A stretch of 12,551 nucleotides of DNA from Rickettsiales bacterium (GTDB lineage Bacteria; Pseudomonadota; Alphaproteobacteria; Rickettsiales; UBA1997): NCBI GenBank assembly GCA_031255235.1, contig JAIRSX010000018.1, positions 1 to 12,551 on the forward strand. Direction: 5' to 3'. A program made the position numbers and the translations under genes. The notes below the pieces were generated by a model, which saw nothing but the letters and a program-made list of their open reading frames with translations, searched no databases and was not told the origin of the DNA. This document shows positions 1 through 6,389 of the stretch, one piece after another; positions within the stretch are counted from its first letter, which is position 1; every line of letters begins with the position of its first letter.

Positions 1-3
1 AAG

Positions 4-39
4 ACAAAAAATTTTTTGTTTCTTTTTTTAAAAAAGAAA
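4..39 (-). terminator. Possible weak AT-rich terminator or paired palindromes downstream of the toxin-antitoxin operon
   Basis: Two perfect inverted repeats lie back to back. Positions 4-19 are a 16-bp palindrome (ACAAAAAA/TTTTTTGT), and 19-39 has 10-bp arms around one central base (TTTCTTTTTT/AAAAAAGAAA). Both follow the stop codon of the minus-strand antitoxin by about 25-60 bases. Reading the minus strand, the hairpin is followed by more A and T runs, but it has almost no G-C pairs, so intrinsic termination would be weak. It may equally be simple A/T-tract DNA. Confidence 0.3.
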
Positions 40-63
40 TATTAAAGAACACGTTTTAAATAT

Positions 64-363
64 TTACGCCTTAGAAACTATTGAAAATTTAAACCCTAAA
101 CTATCAACAACTTTATAAATTGTCTCAAAACTTATTTTTGATTTACCATTGAGATTTTTATAGAGCCCTTGCCTATTTACTTTTATATTTTCCGCTATTT
201 TATTTATGCTTTTTATTCGTGCTATATCATTAAGAGCAGCAACTAATAATGTTGGACTATTTTCAGCAATTGCAGCATTTAAATAACCTTCCATATCCTC
301 CTCTGTTTTTATAAATTCTGCTACATCAAATTTTGATGTTTTCACTTTTAATTTCACTGACAT
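64..363 (-). CDS. Antitoxin of an HI1420-type (HigA/Xre-like) toxin-antitoxin module
   Basis: A 99-residue protein of the HI1420-type addiction-module antidote family (TIGR02684-like). These are DNA-binding antitoxins that neutralise the RelE-like toxin and repress their own operon. The N-terminus reads MSVKLKVKTSKFDVAEFI, followed by YLNAAI and 'ALNDIARIKSINKIAENIKVNRQGLYKNL', of which the segment from IARIKS to GLYKNL forms a helix-turn-helix. The C-terminal 'SFETIYKVVDSLGFKFSI' is the usual family ending. Length is typical. It starts with ATG at 363 on the minus strand, with AAAGGAG about 6 bases upstream, and overlaps the toxin stop by 10 bases, so the two are translationally coupled (toxin first, antitoxin second). 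Family assignment rests on motif recognition only. Confidence 0.85.
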   Translation of the reverse strand: MSVKLKVKTSKFDVAEFIKTEEDMEGYLNAAIAENSPTLLVAALNDIARIKSINKIAENIKVNRQGLYKNLNGKSKISFETIYKVVDSLGFKFSIVSKA

Positions 364-638
364 AATAACTCCTTTGCTTTTTTAATATCTTTTTGCTGTG
401 TTGATTTATCGCCACCACACAACAATATAATAACTGTATCGCCATCATGAACATAATATATTCTATAACCTGCTCCACAATGTATCCTCATTTCAAACAC
501 TCCATCGCCAACACTTTTATGGTCGCCAAAATAGTTGTCTGTTTCAATTCTTTTTATTTTAGCAACTATTATTCTTTTTGCCTGATTATCTTTTAAATCA
601 AACAACCATTTTACAAAAATATCAGTTTTTTCTACAAT
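354..638 (-). CDS. RelE-superfamily toxin, HI1419 type, with no conventional start codon
   Basis: This is the toxin partner of the overlapping antitoxin, an addiction-module killer protein of the HI1419 type (TIGR02683-like, RelE/ParE superfamily). Such proteins are usually ribosome-dependent or free mRNA interferases. Family hallmarks are 'LKDNQAKRIIVAKIKRI', 'GDHKSVGDGVFEMRIHCG', 'GYRIYYV' and the C-terminal 'LLCGGDKSTQQKDIKKAKEL'. The first possible common start is TTG at 605, giving 83 residues, but that would cut off 'VEKTDIFVKWL', which matches the family's N-terminus (EKTxxFxxWLxxLKD) and is encoded in frame up to about 638-644. Only ATT and ATA codons are available there, and the frame closes with TAA at 660-662. 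The coordinates given assume ATT at 638. No ribosome binding site is visible and the predicted transcription start lies only a few bases upstream, so the gene may be leaderless with a rare start, or start-codon damaged. Confidence 0.72.
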   Translation of the reverse strand: MVEKTDIFVKWLFDLKDNQAKRIIVAKIKRIETDNYFGDHKSVGDGVFEMRIHCGAGYRIYYVHDGDTVIILLCGGDKSTQQKDIKKAKELLCQ

Positions 639-651
639 TATTATAAATGAT

Positions 652-680
652 AATGTATATTATAATATACATATTGTCAA
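652..680 (-). promoter_or_regulatory. Promoter and palindromic operator of the toxin-antitoxin operon
   Basis: On the minus strand TTGACA (680-675) is followed after 17 bases by TACATT (657-652), a 6/6 -35 box and a 4/6 -10 box. Between and overlapping them lies a perfect 20-bp palindrome at 653-672 (ATGTATATTA and its complement), well placed to be bound by the antitoxin for autorepression, as is usual in this class of module. A TATAAT inside the palindrome is an alternative -10 box but has no matching -35. From here to about 816 the DNA holds only runs of A and T with no open frame. Confidence 0.55.
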
Positions 681-816
681 ATTGTTTTTATGTTTTCTTA
701 TTTTTTATCCATTTTTAATTATTTTTTCAATCTATTTTTGCCTTAATCCCATTTTTTATATAAAAAATATTTTTTTTATAAAAAAAATAAATCTTAATAT
801 AAAGAAAAAATATTTT

Positions 817-845
817 TTCATAAAAAAATGTTAAATCAATATAAT
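817..845 (+). promoter_or_regulatory. Promoter of the restriction-modification operon
   Basis: TTCATA (817-822), 17 bases, then a consensus TATAAT (840-845). Transcription would begin near 852, giving a leader of about 43 bases before the GGAGG at 885-889 that serves the ATG at 895. Long A and T tracts between 745 and 836 upstream could act as curved or UP-like DNA. The promoter is divergent from the toxin-antitoxin promoter. Confidence 0.5.
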
Positions 846-894
846 ATATACAAAAAGACAGAGCATAACATAACTTCAAGATGTGGAGGTAATT

Positions 895-2970
895 ATGTCT
901 TTACGAGATAAGGCAAAGCAAGATTATTTTAATGATTTTTCAAATAATTGTTTAAAACAAGATTTTATTGACAATGATTTTTATAAAAAACTTGGTGTTG
1001 AGAGTAAAATAAGCAGACAAGATATAAAAGATAAATTCAATAATTGGACAGAAGAATATATAAGGGCAAGATTTGTTTATTATTTAGTTCACTCTGGTAA
1101 ATTTCCCAAAGAAAATATTTTTGTTGAATTTTCCATTCCAAAAGGTAATAAAAATTCTGCTCCTTTAAAAATAGATATTTGTATTTTTAAAAAGAAAGTT
1201 AGTGAAATTGATTTCACTAAAATAACAGAAATTAGACAAAATATTTTATTAGTTGCTGAAACAAAGAAAAATGAAGAACAAGATTTAGATAAGGCGATTA
1301 CACAACAACTTTTTTCTGCCATGAGAGAAAATGAAAGTAAAGATAAAGTTTTTGGTTTGTATTTTGATGATAAAAATTATTTTTTATACAAAAGGATACA
1401 AAATTTACAACCCACAAGATATGACGAAAGAAATAAAAATTATACCATAAACGATGATATACCTTCCTATAAGGATTTGTTAGAAAATATAAATTCTGCA
1501 AATACTCCTATAAAATTAAAATTTGAATATTTAGATGCTATAAATGAAAACAATTTTAAAGATCTATTAGCAATGTTAAATCGAGCAAAAGATAAATTAC
1601 ACCCAAATAAACCAGTGCAAGATTTAATTGTGGAATTCTTAACCCTAAAAGTATATGACGAAAAACAAACAATAAGTGATAAAAATTATAAACAACGTTT
1701 TTATTATGATAATGATTTAGAAGAATTTAGAAAACGAATGAAACTTTTAAAAGAGAACGCTAAGAAAGATTATAAAAATGTATTATCGGCAGTTATTTAT
1801 AACTTTGAAATACCAGATAAAAACGATGAGGAGTTTATATTGGAACTGGTTAAAATCTTTCAAAATAAATCAATTTTGAAAGCAAATAATGAGAGTTTCA
1901 ACCAAATAATTTTTAATAATTTTGGCAATGATAATAAAAAAGCAGAACGAGGACAATTTTTTACACCAATCCCTCTTGTAGAAACAATTATCAAAATGTT
2001 AAATCCACAGAAAAATGAAACACTATGCGACCCTTGTTGTGGTATATGTGATTTCTTAGCATCAGCATTTAGACATAACCATTCTAACGAAGAAAAAAGT
2101 TTAGCAACAAATTTATATGGTTTTGATATTGAAAAAGATAATTTAAAATTAGCAGAATTAAATTTAGTGTTAAATGGAGATGGTGGAGCGACTTTAAAAG
2201 TTATGGATTCCTTTCAACAAAAATATATGGAAAATGATAATATTACAGAGCAACAAAGCATTAAAGGAGATAAAACAAATTTTAATAGTAAAAATTATGA
2301 TAAAAATTGGCAACATAAATTACATCCAGAATATAATTTAAAACAATACGATTTAATAGCAACAAATCCTCCATTTGGTAAAGGCAGGGATTTAAAAATT
2401 ACTGATAATAACAAGAATATAATTGAATTATATGAGACCTATAAAGTTAAAAAACCAGAAAAAGAAAATGGCAAAAAAGCGGAAGTAAAAAGTATGGATA
2501 TGGGTGTTTTATTTTTAGAAAACACTTATCGTCTAACAAAGGAAGGAGGAAGATTTGCTATTATTTTATCAAATAGTATTGCGAGTATAAAAGAGTGGGA
2601 AGAATGTAGAAAATGGTTAATTGATAAAGTAAGAATTGTGGCATTGCTTGATTTACCACCAAATACATTCGGAGAAACAGGTGTTTCTACAACTGTAATT
2701 TTTGCCTATAAACCGAAACAAAATGAAATGTCATTATTAAAAAATGACTATGAAGTTTTTGTTAAAGAGATTGAAAATATAGGTTATGAAGTAAAAACAA
2801 AAGATAGAATGGTATGTTTTGAACCGCAATATATTATAGAAGAGGACACTTTTGAGAAAACAAATAAATTGAAAGAGGATTTTACAGAACTATTGATTGA
2901 TTTTAATGAGTTTACGAAAAGACAAGAACAAGAAATTAAGAATGCTTTTTGTTCGGGAGAAGTGAAATGA
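895..2970 (+). CDS. Single-chain restriction endonuclease / N6-adenine DNA methyltransferase subunit (type I/IIB-like, BcgI-style)
   Basis: 691 residues. The start is ATG 895, because GGAGG at 885-889 lies five bases upstream; the GTG at 883 overlaps that site. The N-terminal part (about 40-150) resembles the nuclease domain of type I HsdR proteins. 'ARFVYYLVHSGKFPKENI' is followed by D94 in 'KIDICIF' and E122-T-K124 in 'VAETKK', a PD-(D/E)XK layout. The C-terminal half is a gamma-class N6-adenine methylase: 'GQFFTPIPLVETII', motif I 'DPCCGICDFL' from D379, and catalytic motif IV 'NPPFGKG' from N491. It should bind SAM, methylate adenine, and cut when paired with the specificity subunit that overlaps its stop. 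No separate hsdR is present, so nuclease and methylase fused in one chain, plus a separate S subunit, fits a BcgI-like type IIB/IIG design. Motif I is unusual (I-C-D where T-G-G is common). Whether it is methylation-competent is inference. Confidence 0.85.
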   Translation: MSLRDKAKQDYFNDFSNNCLKQDFIDNDFYKKLGVESKISRQDIKDKFNNWTEEYIRARFVYYLVHSGKFPKENIFVEFSIPKGNKNSAPLKIDICIFKKKVSEIDFTKITEIRQNILLVAETKKNEEQDLDKAITQQLFSAMRENESKDKVFGLYFDDKNYFLYKRIQNLQPTRYDERNKNYTINDDIPSYKDLLENINSANTPIKLKFEYLDAINENNFKDLLAMLNRAKDKLHPNKPVQDLIVEFLTLKVYDEKQTISDKNYKQRFYYDNDLEEFRKRMKLLKENAKKDYKNVLSAVIYNFEIPDKNDEEFILELVKIFQNKSILKANNESFNQIIFNNFGNDNKKAERGQFFTPIPLVETIIKMLNPQKNETLCDPCCGICDFLASAFRHNHSNEEKSLATNLYGFDIEKDNLKLAELNLVLNGDGGATLKVMDSFQQKYMENDNITEQQSIKGDKTNFNSKNYDKNWQHKLHPEYNLKQYDLIATNPPFGKGRDLKITDNNKNIIELYETYKVKKPEKENGKKAEVKSMDMGVLFLENTYRLTKEGGRFAIILSNSIASIKEWEECRKWLIDKVRIVALLDLPPNTFGETGVSTTVIFAYKPKQNEMSLLKNDYEVFVKEIENIGYEVKTKDRMVCFEPQYIIEEDTFEKTNKLKEDFTELLIDFNEFTKRQEQEIKNAFCSGEVK

Positions 2971-3887
2971 AGAGTTACATTCAAAAACCGAGCAATATAA
3001 ATAAAAGTCAATTTGAAAAACATAATTTTTCTTTGTCCTCACAAGATTATCATAAATTATTATGCTTAAACACTAATTGCAAACCATTAACTGATTTTAT
3101 TATAGAAGAAAAACAGGGACGAGAAATAGGAAGTGAGAATTATTGCGATATAAAGAAATACAGATTTTTGAAAACAGCAAATATAACAGACAATTACTTA
3201 ATTGACTATACAAGTGAGGAATATTGTATTCCAATACATAATATAAAACCAAAAGAAAACGATATCTTAATTGCAAAAGATGGTAATGGTGCGGGTTTAG
3301 GTGAAAGTTGTTTGTGTAATGGAAAATCACAAGATGACATTATAAGTAGCGGAATTTTATGCCTTACTTTGAAACCAGAAAGTTTATATTATAATTATGC
3401 TTTTATAAAATCACAATTATTTAAGAATTTTATTGATATAAATACAGCCGAAGGTTCAACCATAAGACATTCAAAGAAAATTGCTTTAGAATTTCAAATT
3501 CCATTCCCCAAAAATGAAGATACTATTAAACAAGTAAGTGAAATTACACAAAACATAATTGATAAAGAATTAAATATACGACTAAAAAATGAAAAGATTG
3601 ATAAAATGATAGAAGAAGAATTGATGAACAATCAAGGTGATAAAGTTTTTAAATATACTTGTCCTACCATAAATGAAATAAAAGCAGAAAATAGATTTGA
3701 TACTGGTTTGTATAGCGAAGAGTATAAAAAGACAAAGTTTTTGATTGAGAATTATAAGGGGGGGGGGGGGGGGGGGGGGTTGGTATTAATATTTATAATG
3801 GTGGTTATTTTTTATTTAAAGAAAATGATATACAAGGAGGGAATACACCTAAACAAAGAATTTTTGGGAAAGGTAATATATGGATAA
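2967..3887 (+). CDS. Specificity (S) subunit of the restriction-modification system, truncated by a poly-G frameshift (phase OFF or altered)
   Basis: Starts at ATG 2967, whose ATGA overlaps the stop of the methylase-nuclease gene; GGGAGA is just upstream. As read, the protein has 306 residues. The first target-recognition domain has the usual layout ('KKYRFLKTANITDN', 'NDILIAKDGNGAGLGE', 'ISSGILCLTLKP', 'AEGSTIRHSKKIALEFQIP'). It is followed by a helical conserved region ('EITQNIIDKELNIRLKNEK') that spaces the two domains and contacts the methylase. Then 'FDTGLYSEEYKK' begins the second half, but the 22-G run shifts the frame into seven glycines and a meaningless tail (LVLIFIMVVIFYL...) ending at 3887. 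The second domain continues in another frame to 4408. Insertion of one G or loss of two restores a 480-residue protein. Truncated S proteins of type I systems can still pair up and give new specificities, so the short form may be active. Confidence 0.85.
   Translation: MKSYIQKPSNINKSQFEKHNFSLSSQDYHKLLCLNTNCKPLTDFIIEEKQGREIGSENYCDIKKYRFLKTANITDNYLIDYTSEEYCIPIHNIKPKENDILIAKDGNGAGLGESCLCNGKSQDDIISSGILCLTLKPESLYYNYAFIKSQLFKNFIDINTAEGSTIRHSKKIALEFQIPFPKNEDTIKQVSEITQNIIDKELNIRLKNEKIDKMIEEELMNNQGDKVFKYTCPTINEIKAENRFDTGLYSEEYKKTKFLIENYKGGGGGGGLVLIFIMVVIFYLKKMIYKEGIHLNKEFLGKVIYG
3758..3779 (+). repeat. Homopolymeric run of 22 G (phase-variation tract) in the specificity gene
   Basis: Twenty-two consecutive G residues lie between the central conserved region and the second target-recognition domain, in DNA that is otherwise about 25% G+C. 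By frame arithmetic, 20 or 23 G gives the full-length S subunit, 22 G gives a stop at 3887, and 21 or 24 G gives a stop at 3787-3789. Slipped-strand mispairing at such tracts is a well-known ON/OFF switch in Campylobacter, Helicobacter and Neisseria. The exact number in a consensus sequence is uncertain, because runs this long are mis-called by sequencers and vary within cultures. Confidence 0.93.
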
Positions 3888-4408
3888 CACCAACAGATTG
3901 TAAAAAAGGAATTATAAAAAATAAAAATTATATAAAAACAAGTAAATATAATTTAAAGGATGATAGTATTATTTTGAGCAATAGAAGTAATATTTTTGAT
4001 ACAATTTTATTTAAAAAGGATAATTTTAATAAAGGACATTTTAATCAAGGTATGTATCAAATAAAATATGAAAAAGATAACGAATTTTTTTATATATTTT
4101 GTTTGTGTTGGTTTAATTCAAATATTTTTCAAAATTATATAAATAATGTAGGAACCGGCGCAGCTTTTAAAGAAATTAGAATTTATGATGTAATAAAAAA
4201 AGCAAAAATTCCTTTATTTTCACAACCAATTCAACAGCAAATTGCACAAGAATATTACAACTCACAACCACAACTTACTAACTCAACTTTACAACAAGAA
4301 AAAGATAGAAATAAACAACTTGGCATTTTTCAATTAAATATGGAGATATTTAAACTAAAAGATGAATTAAATAATTTATTAGATAAAATTATAAACGATG
4401 AGTTATAA
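3758..4408 (+). pseudogene. Out-of-frame second target-recognition domain of the specificity subunit (switchable gene portion)
   Basis: From the G run to the TAA at 4406-4408 a different frame encodes the rest of the S subunit. 'NGGYFLFKENDIQGGNTPKQ' carries the classic GGxTP motif at the start of a recognition domain, followed by 'GNIWITPTDCKKGII', 'DDSIILSNRSN', 'GTGAAFKEIRIYDVIKKAKIPLF' and a closing helix ('SQPIQQQIAQEYY', 'LKDELNNLLDKII') that mirrors the first conserved region. It has no start signal of its own: the frame is closed by TAA at 3755-3757, and TTG 3974 has no ribosome binding site and would begin inside the domain. It is therefore not an independent gene but the distal part of one phase-variable gene, intact and free of further stops, which argues for recent switching rather than decay. 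Confidence 0.85.
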
Positions 4409-4715
4409 TGTTTTGATAATATAACATTGCATTATAAATTATTATATAAATAATTATAATTATATATATGATATATAATAAAACATTATTATATATCATT
4501 ATACTATATAATAATATATAAATAATATCTATTATATTATATAATAATATTTATTATAACACATAATAAACAATATAATAATACATAATAAACTATTACA
4601 AACTATATATAATTATATATAATAATACTTATTATAAATTTACTATGTATTTTTTATACATCCATTATATTAATAATAATTATATTTATTTATAATAATA
4701 ATTATTTATTATTAT
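4409..4715. other. Extremely AT-rich intergenic region (no gene)
   Basis: Only 29 of the 386 bases between the specificity gene and parA are G or C (7.5%). There is no open frame of note. It consists of TAT/AAT steps with many short inverted and direct repeats, for example ACATAATAAAC at 4561 and 4583 (22-base spacing) and TAATAATAATTA around 4670 and 4690. It could be a DNA-unwinding element of a replication origin, a centromere-like site for the adjacent ParA, or a junction where the restriction cargo was added. The sequence alone does not decide. Confidence 0.5.
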
Positions 4716-4745
4716 TTGACATTGTATATAAAATATATTTATTAT
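4716..4745 (+). promoter_or_regulatory. Promoter of the parA operon
   Basis: Consensus TTGACA (4716-4721), an 18-base spacer and TATTAT (4740-4745, 5 of 6 matches). The start of transcription would fall near 4752, about 43 bases before the parA ATG, inside the inverted repeat described next. Confidence 0.55.
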
Positions 4746-4747
4746 TA

Positions 4748-4774
4748 AATAATTACTTATTAATAGTAATTATT
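4748..4774. promoter_or_regulatory. Inverted repeat between the -10 box and parA: candidate operator or partition site
   Basis: Perfect 10-bp arms AATAATTACT (4748-4757) and AGTAATTATT (4765-4774) are separated by seven bases. The site covers the predicted transcription start, so a protein bound here would repress the operon. In small-ParA partition systems the operon's own DNA-binding protein binds such sites. The surrounding DNA is so AT-rich that chance inverted repeats are common, although the arms contain C and G at matching positions. Confidence 0.35.
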
Positions 4775-4794
4775 AATATATTTTTAATACATAA

Positions 4795-5391
4795 ATGAAG
4801 ATAGTAATTTTTAATTTAAAAGGAGGACAGGGTAAAACAAGCATAGCAGTAAATCTTGCCCTGACCCTAAACGCTGGCATTATCACAAATGATGTCTACA
4901 GTCCATTGGAGAGTGTTTTATCACAAAACCAGTTTATCAGGATTGAGAAAGATGAGGAGTTTCCAGATATAGATGAAAGCAACTCTATTAATATCTATGA
5001 TTTAGGTGGATGGATAGATGAAAGAGCAATTGGTTTGTTTAAAGAAGCAGATTTGATCATTGTCCCAATGATTAATAGTTTTTTAGATAACCAAACAACC
5101 ATTAATACTCTTGAGGAAGTAAAGAAGTATAATGATAGAGTAATCATTGTGGTTAATAGAACAACTAAGAATGACTTTGCAGAAGCAAAAAGTTTAATGG
5201 AAAACTTTTATAAAAAGGATGAGTTTGTTTTTTTTGAGATAAAGCAAACTACAGCCTTTAAAAAGATCTTTGAAAAAACTAAAAGTATTAACTCTATAAT
5301 GGAGGAAGATAAATTGCTTGCTTATTCTTACAGGGAACTACAACAGCAATTTCAGCAAATAGTTGATTTTATAAAAAATATAGAGGAGTAA
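4795..5391 (+). CDS. parA: ParA-family partition ATPase (small type)
   Basis: 198 residues. Deviant Walker A 'KGGQGKTS' at 9-16, with the two lysines (K9 and K14) typical of ParA/MinD ATPases; Walker A' aspartate D69 in 'INIYDLGG'; 'EADLIIVPMINS' and 'VIIVVNRT' form the next core strands and the guanine/adenine-contact region. It lacks the N-terminal helix-turn-helix domain of large P1-type ParA, so it belongs to the short class (like ParF/delta or MipZ-like proteins) that normally works with a small ribbon-helix-helix partner. Such ATPases position plasmid copies on the nucleoid; solitary relatives also position conjugation or chemotaxis complexes. No clear ribosome binding site precedes ATG 4795. 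It heads a tight three-gene operon with the ORF6N-domain and ribbon-helix-helix genes. Confidence 0.82.
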   Translation: MKIVIFNLKGGQGKTSIAVNLALTLNAGIITNDVYSPLESVLSQNQFIRIEKDEEFPDIDESNSINIYDLGGWIDERAIGLFKEADLIIVPMINSFLDNQTTINTLEEVKKYNDRVIIVVNRTTKNDFAEAKSLMENFYKKDEFVFFEIKQTTAFKKIFEKTKSINSIMEEDKLLAYSYRELQQQFQQIVDFIKNIEE

Positions 5392-5398
5392 TAATATT

Positions 5399-6127
5399 AT
5401 GGTAAAAAAACAAAATAATGAAGAGAAAAAGGGAACTAAAAAGGGTTCCAATATTTCCCCAAAAAATAAAGTTACAAATCTCACCATAACCAATAACAGC
5501 AATAATAACGATGTTATAAACTATGACTATATCAAAAGTAAAATCATAACCCTAAGAGATATACCTGTTATCATAGATAGAGATGTAGCAGAGATTTATG
5601 GAGTTGAAACTCGTGAAATAACACAAGCCATAAAAAATAATACAGATAAGTTTCCTGATGGTTTTATATTTGAATTGGAAAAGAAAGAGAAAGATGAGGT
5701 TATCAAAAATTTTGATAACCTCACTGATATCAAATATTCTCCATCTCCAACTAAAGCATTCACAGAACAAGGTCTTTATATGCTTGCTACCATATTAAGG
5801 GGAGAAAGAGCAACACAAATGACTATACAGATTATAAACACATTCACTGAGTTTAGAGAGATAACAAGAAACCTTGATAATGCAGGTAATGCTAAAACAG
5901 AACAAGAAATGGGTAATTATCTTACTAAAGCAGTAAGCAATCTTACCAATATGCTTTTAAAAAATATAGAAGGTGATACAAGTAAAGTAAAAACTACCCT
6001 TGAATTAAATCTTGGCATAGCAAGAGCCAAGATAGAGACTGAAAGTGTGAAAGATAATAGTAAGAATAATGCTATTGTTGATGGTGCTAATAGCACTAAT
6101 AAAACTAAAAAAAAGGAGGATAAATAA
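5399..6127 (+). CDS. ORF6N-domain DNA-binding protein
   Basis: 242 residues starting at ATG 5399, seven bases after parA, with GAGGAG about ten bases upstream. A basic, Asn/Lys-rich leader (1-40) precedes an ORF6N domain at about 44-155: 'KIITLRDIPVIIDRDVAEIYGV', 'REITQAIKNNTDKFPDGFIF', 'KYSPSPTKAFTEQGLYMLAT', 'ATQMTIQIINTFTEFREI'. ORF6N is a DNA-binding module common in phage and plasmid regulators, often in the same proteins as KilA-N or Bro-N. The C-terminal 85 residues are helical and Asn/Lys/Thr-rich with no recognised domain. Its place between parA and a ribbon-helix-helix gene suggests a role in partition or operon control, but that is inference from position. The coding sequence contains a 29-bp palindrome (5695-5723). 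Confidence 0.8.
   Translation: MVKKQNNEEKKGTKKGSNISPKNKVTNLTITNNSNNNDVINYDYIKSKIITLRDIPVIIDRDVAEIYGVETREITQAIKNNTDKFPDGFIFELEKKEKDEVIKNFDNLTDIKYSPSPTKAFTEQGLYMLATILRGERATQMTIQIINTFTEFREITRNLDNAGNAKTEQEMGNYLTKAVSNLTNMLLKNIEGDTSKVKTTLELNLGIARAKIETESVKDNSKNNAIVDGANSTNKTKKKEDK
5695..5723. repeat. 29-bp perfect palindrome inside the ORF6N gene
   Basis: Arms of 14 bp (TGAGGTTATCAAAA and its exact complement) flank a single central A at 5709. The palindrome encodes part of 'DEVIKNFDNLTD', a surface-exposed variable stretch of ORF6N proteins. In mRNA it would form a long stem with no usable loop; in DNA it could be a dimer-protein binding site such as a centromere or operator. Confidence 0.8.
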
Positions 6128-6130
6128 ATT

Positions 6131-6385
6131 ATGATAGATTATACTAAATATAAAAAAGAAAGTAAGAATGTTTTTGAGGAAAAAAACATAAATAATAGTC
6201 GGGATGTATTTGTTAAAAGAAGTGGTAGACCAAAGAAACCAGCAGATAAAATAGCAAATAAGAAAGTTACTCTGTTCTTTTCAGAAAGTGAATATGGAGA
6301 ACTATCAAAGAAAGCAGGTTCCCTTTCTTTATCAAGTTATTTGAAAGCAATAATCTTAAAAGATATTGACAACAACTTGAAGTGA
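6131..6385 (+). CDS. Small ribbon-helix-helix-like DNA-binding protein (ParB-like or mobilisation accessory)
   Basis: 84 residues starting at ATG 6131, only three bases after the ORF6N stop, with AGGAGG at 6114-6119 inside the end of that gene. A disordered basic N-terminus ('RSGRPKKPADKIANKK') precedes 'KVTLFFSESEYGELSKKAGSLSLSSYLKAIIL'. This is a beta strand followed by two helices, as in ribbon-helix-helix proteins, including MobC/MbeC-type accessory proteins and plasmid ParB/ParG-like centromere binders. As the last gene of a parA operon it is the best candidate for the centromere-binding partner. Twin 20-bp-spaced repeats begin four bases after its stop and could be its site. The exact family cannot be named with certainty. 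Confidence 0.65.
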   Translation: MIDYTKYKKESKNVFEEKNINNSRDVFVKRSGRPKKPADKIANKKVTLFFSESEYGELSKKAGSLSLSSYLKAIILKDIDNNLK

Positions 6386-6389
6386 TACA

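Noticed and set aside
883..897. GTG 883 as the start of the nuclease-methylase gene
   Set aside because: The GTG overlaps the GGAGG that is correctly spaced for ATG 895.
2949..2969. TTG 2949 as the start of the specificity gene
   Set aside because: ATG 2967 has the typical ATGA overlap with the upstream stop and a GGGAGA sequence in front of it.
3974..4408. A separate 144-residue gene starting at TTG 3974
   Set aside because: There is no ribosome binding site, the TTG lies inside a recognisable target-recognition domain, and the same frame is open back to the G run. It is the distal part of the phase-variable specificity gene.
4409..4715. Iterons of a replication origin
   Set aside because: Short repeats are present (for example ACATAATAAAC twice), but in DNA of 7.5% G+C such matches are expected by chance and no Rep gene is nearby. 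Kept only as an AT-rich region.
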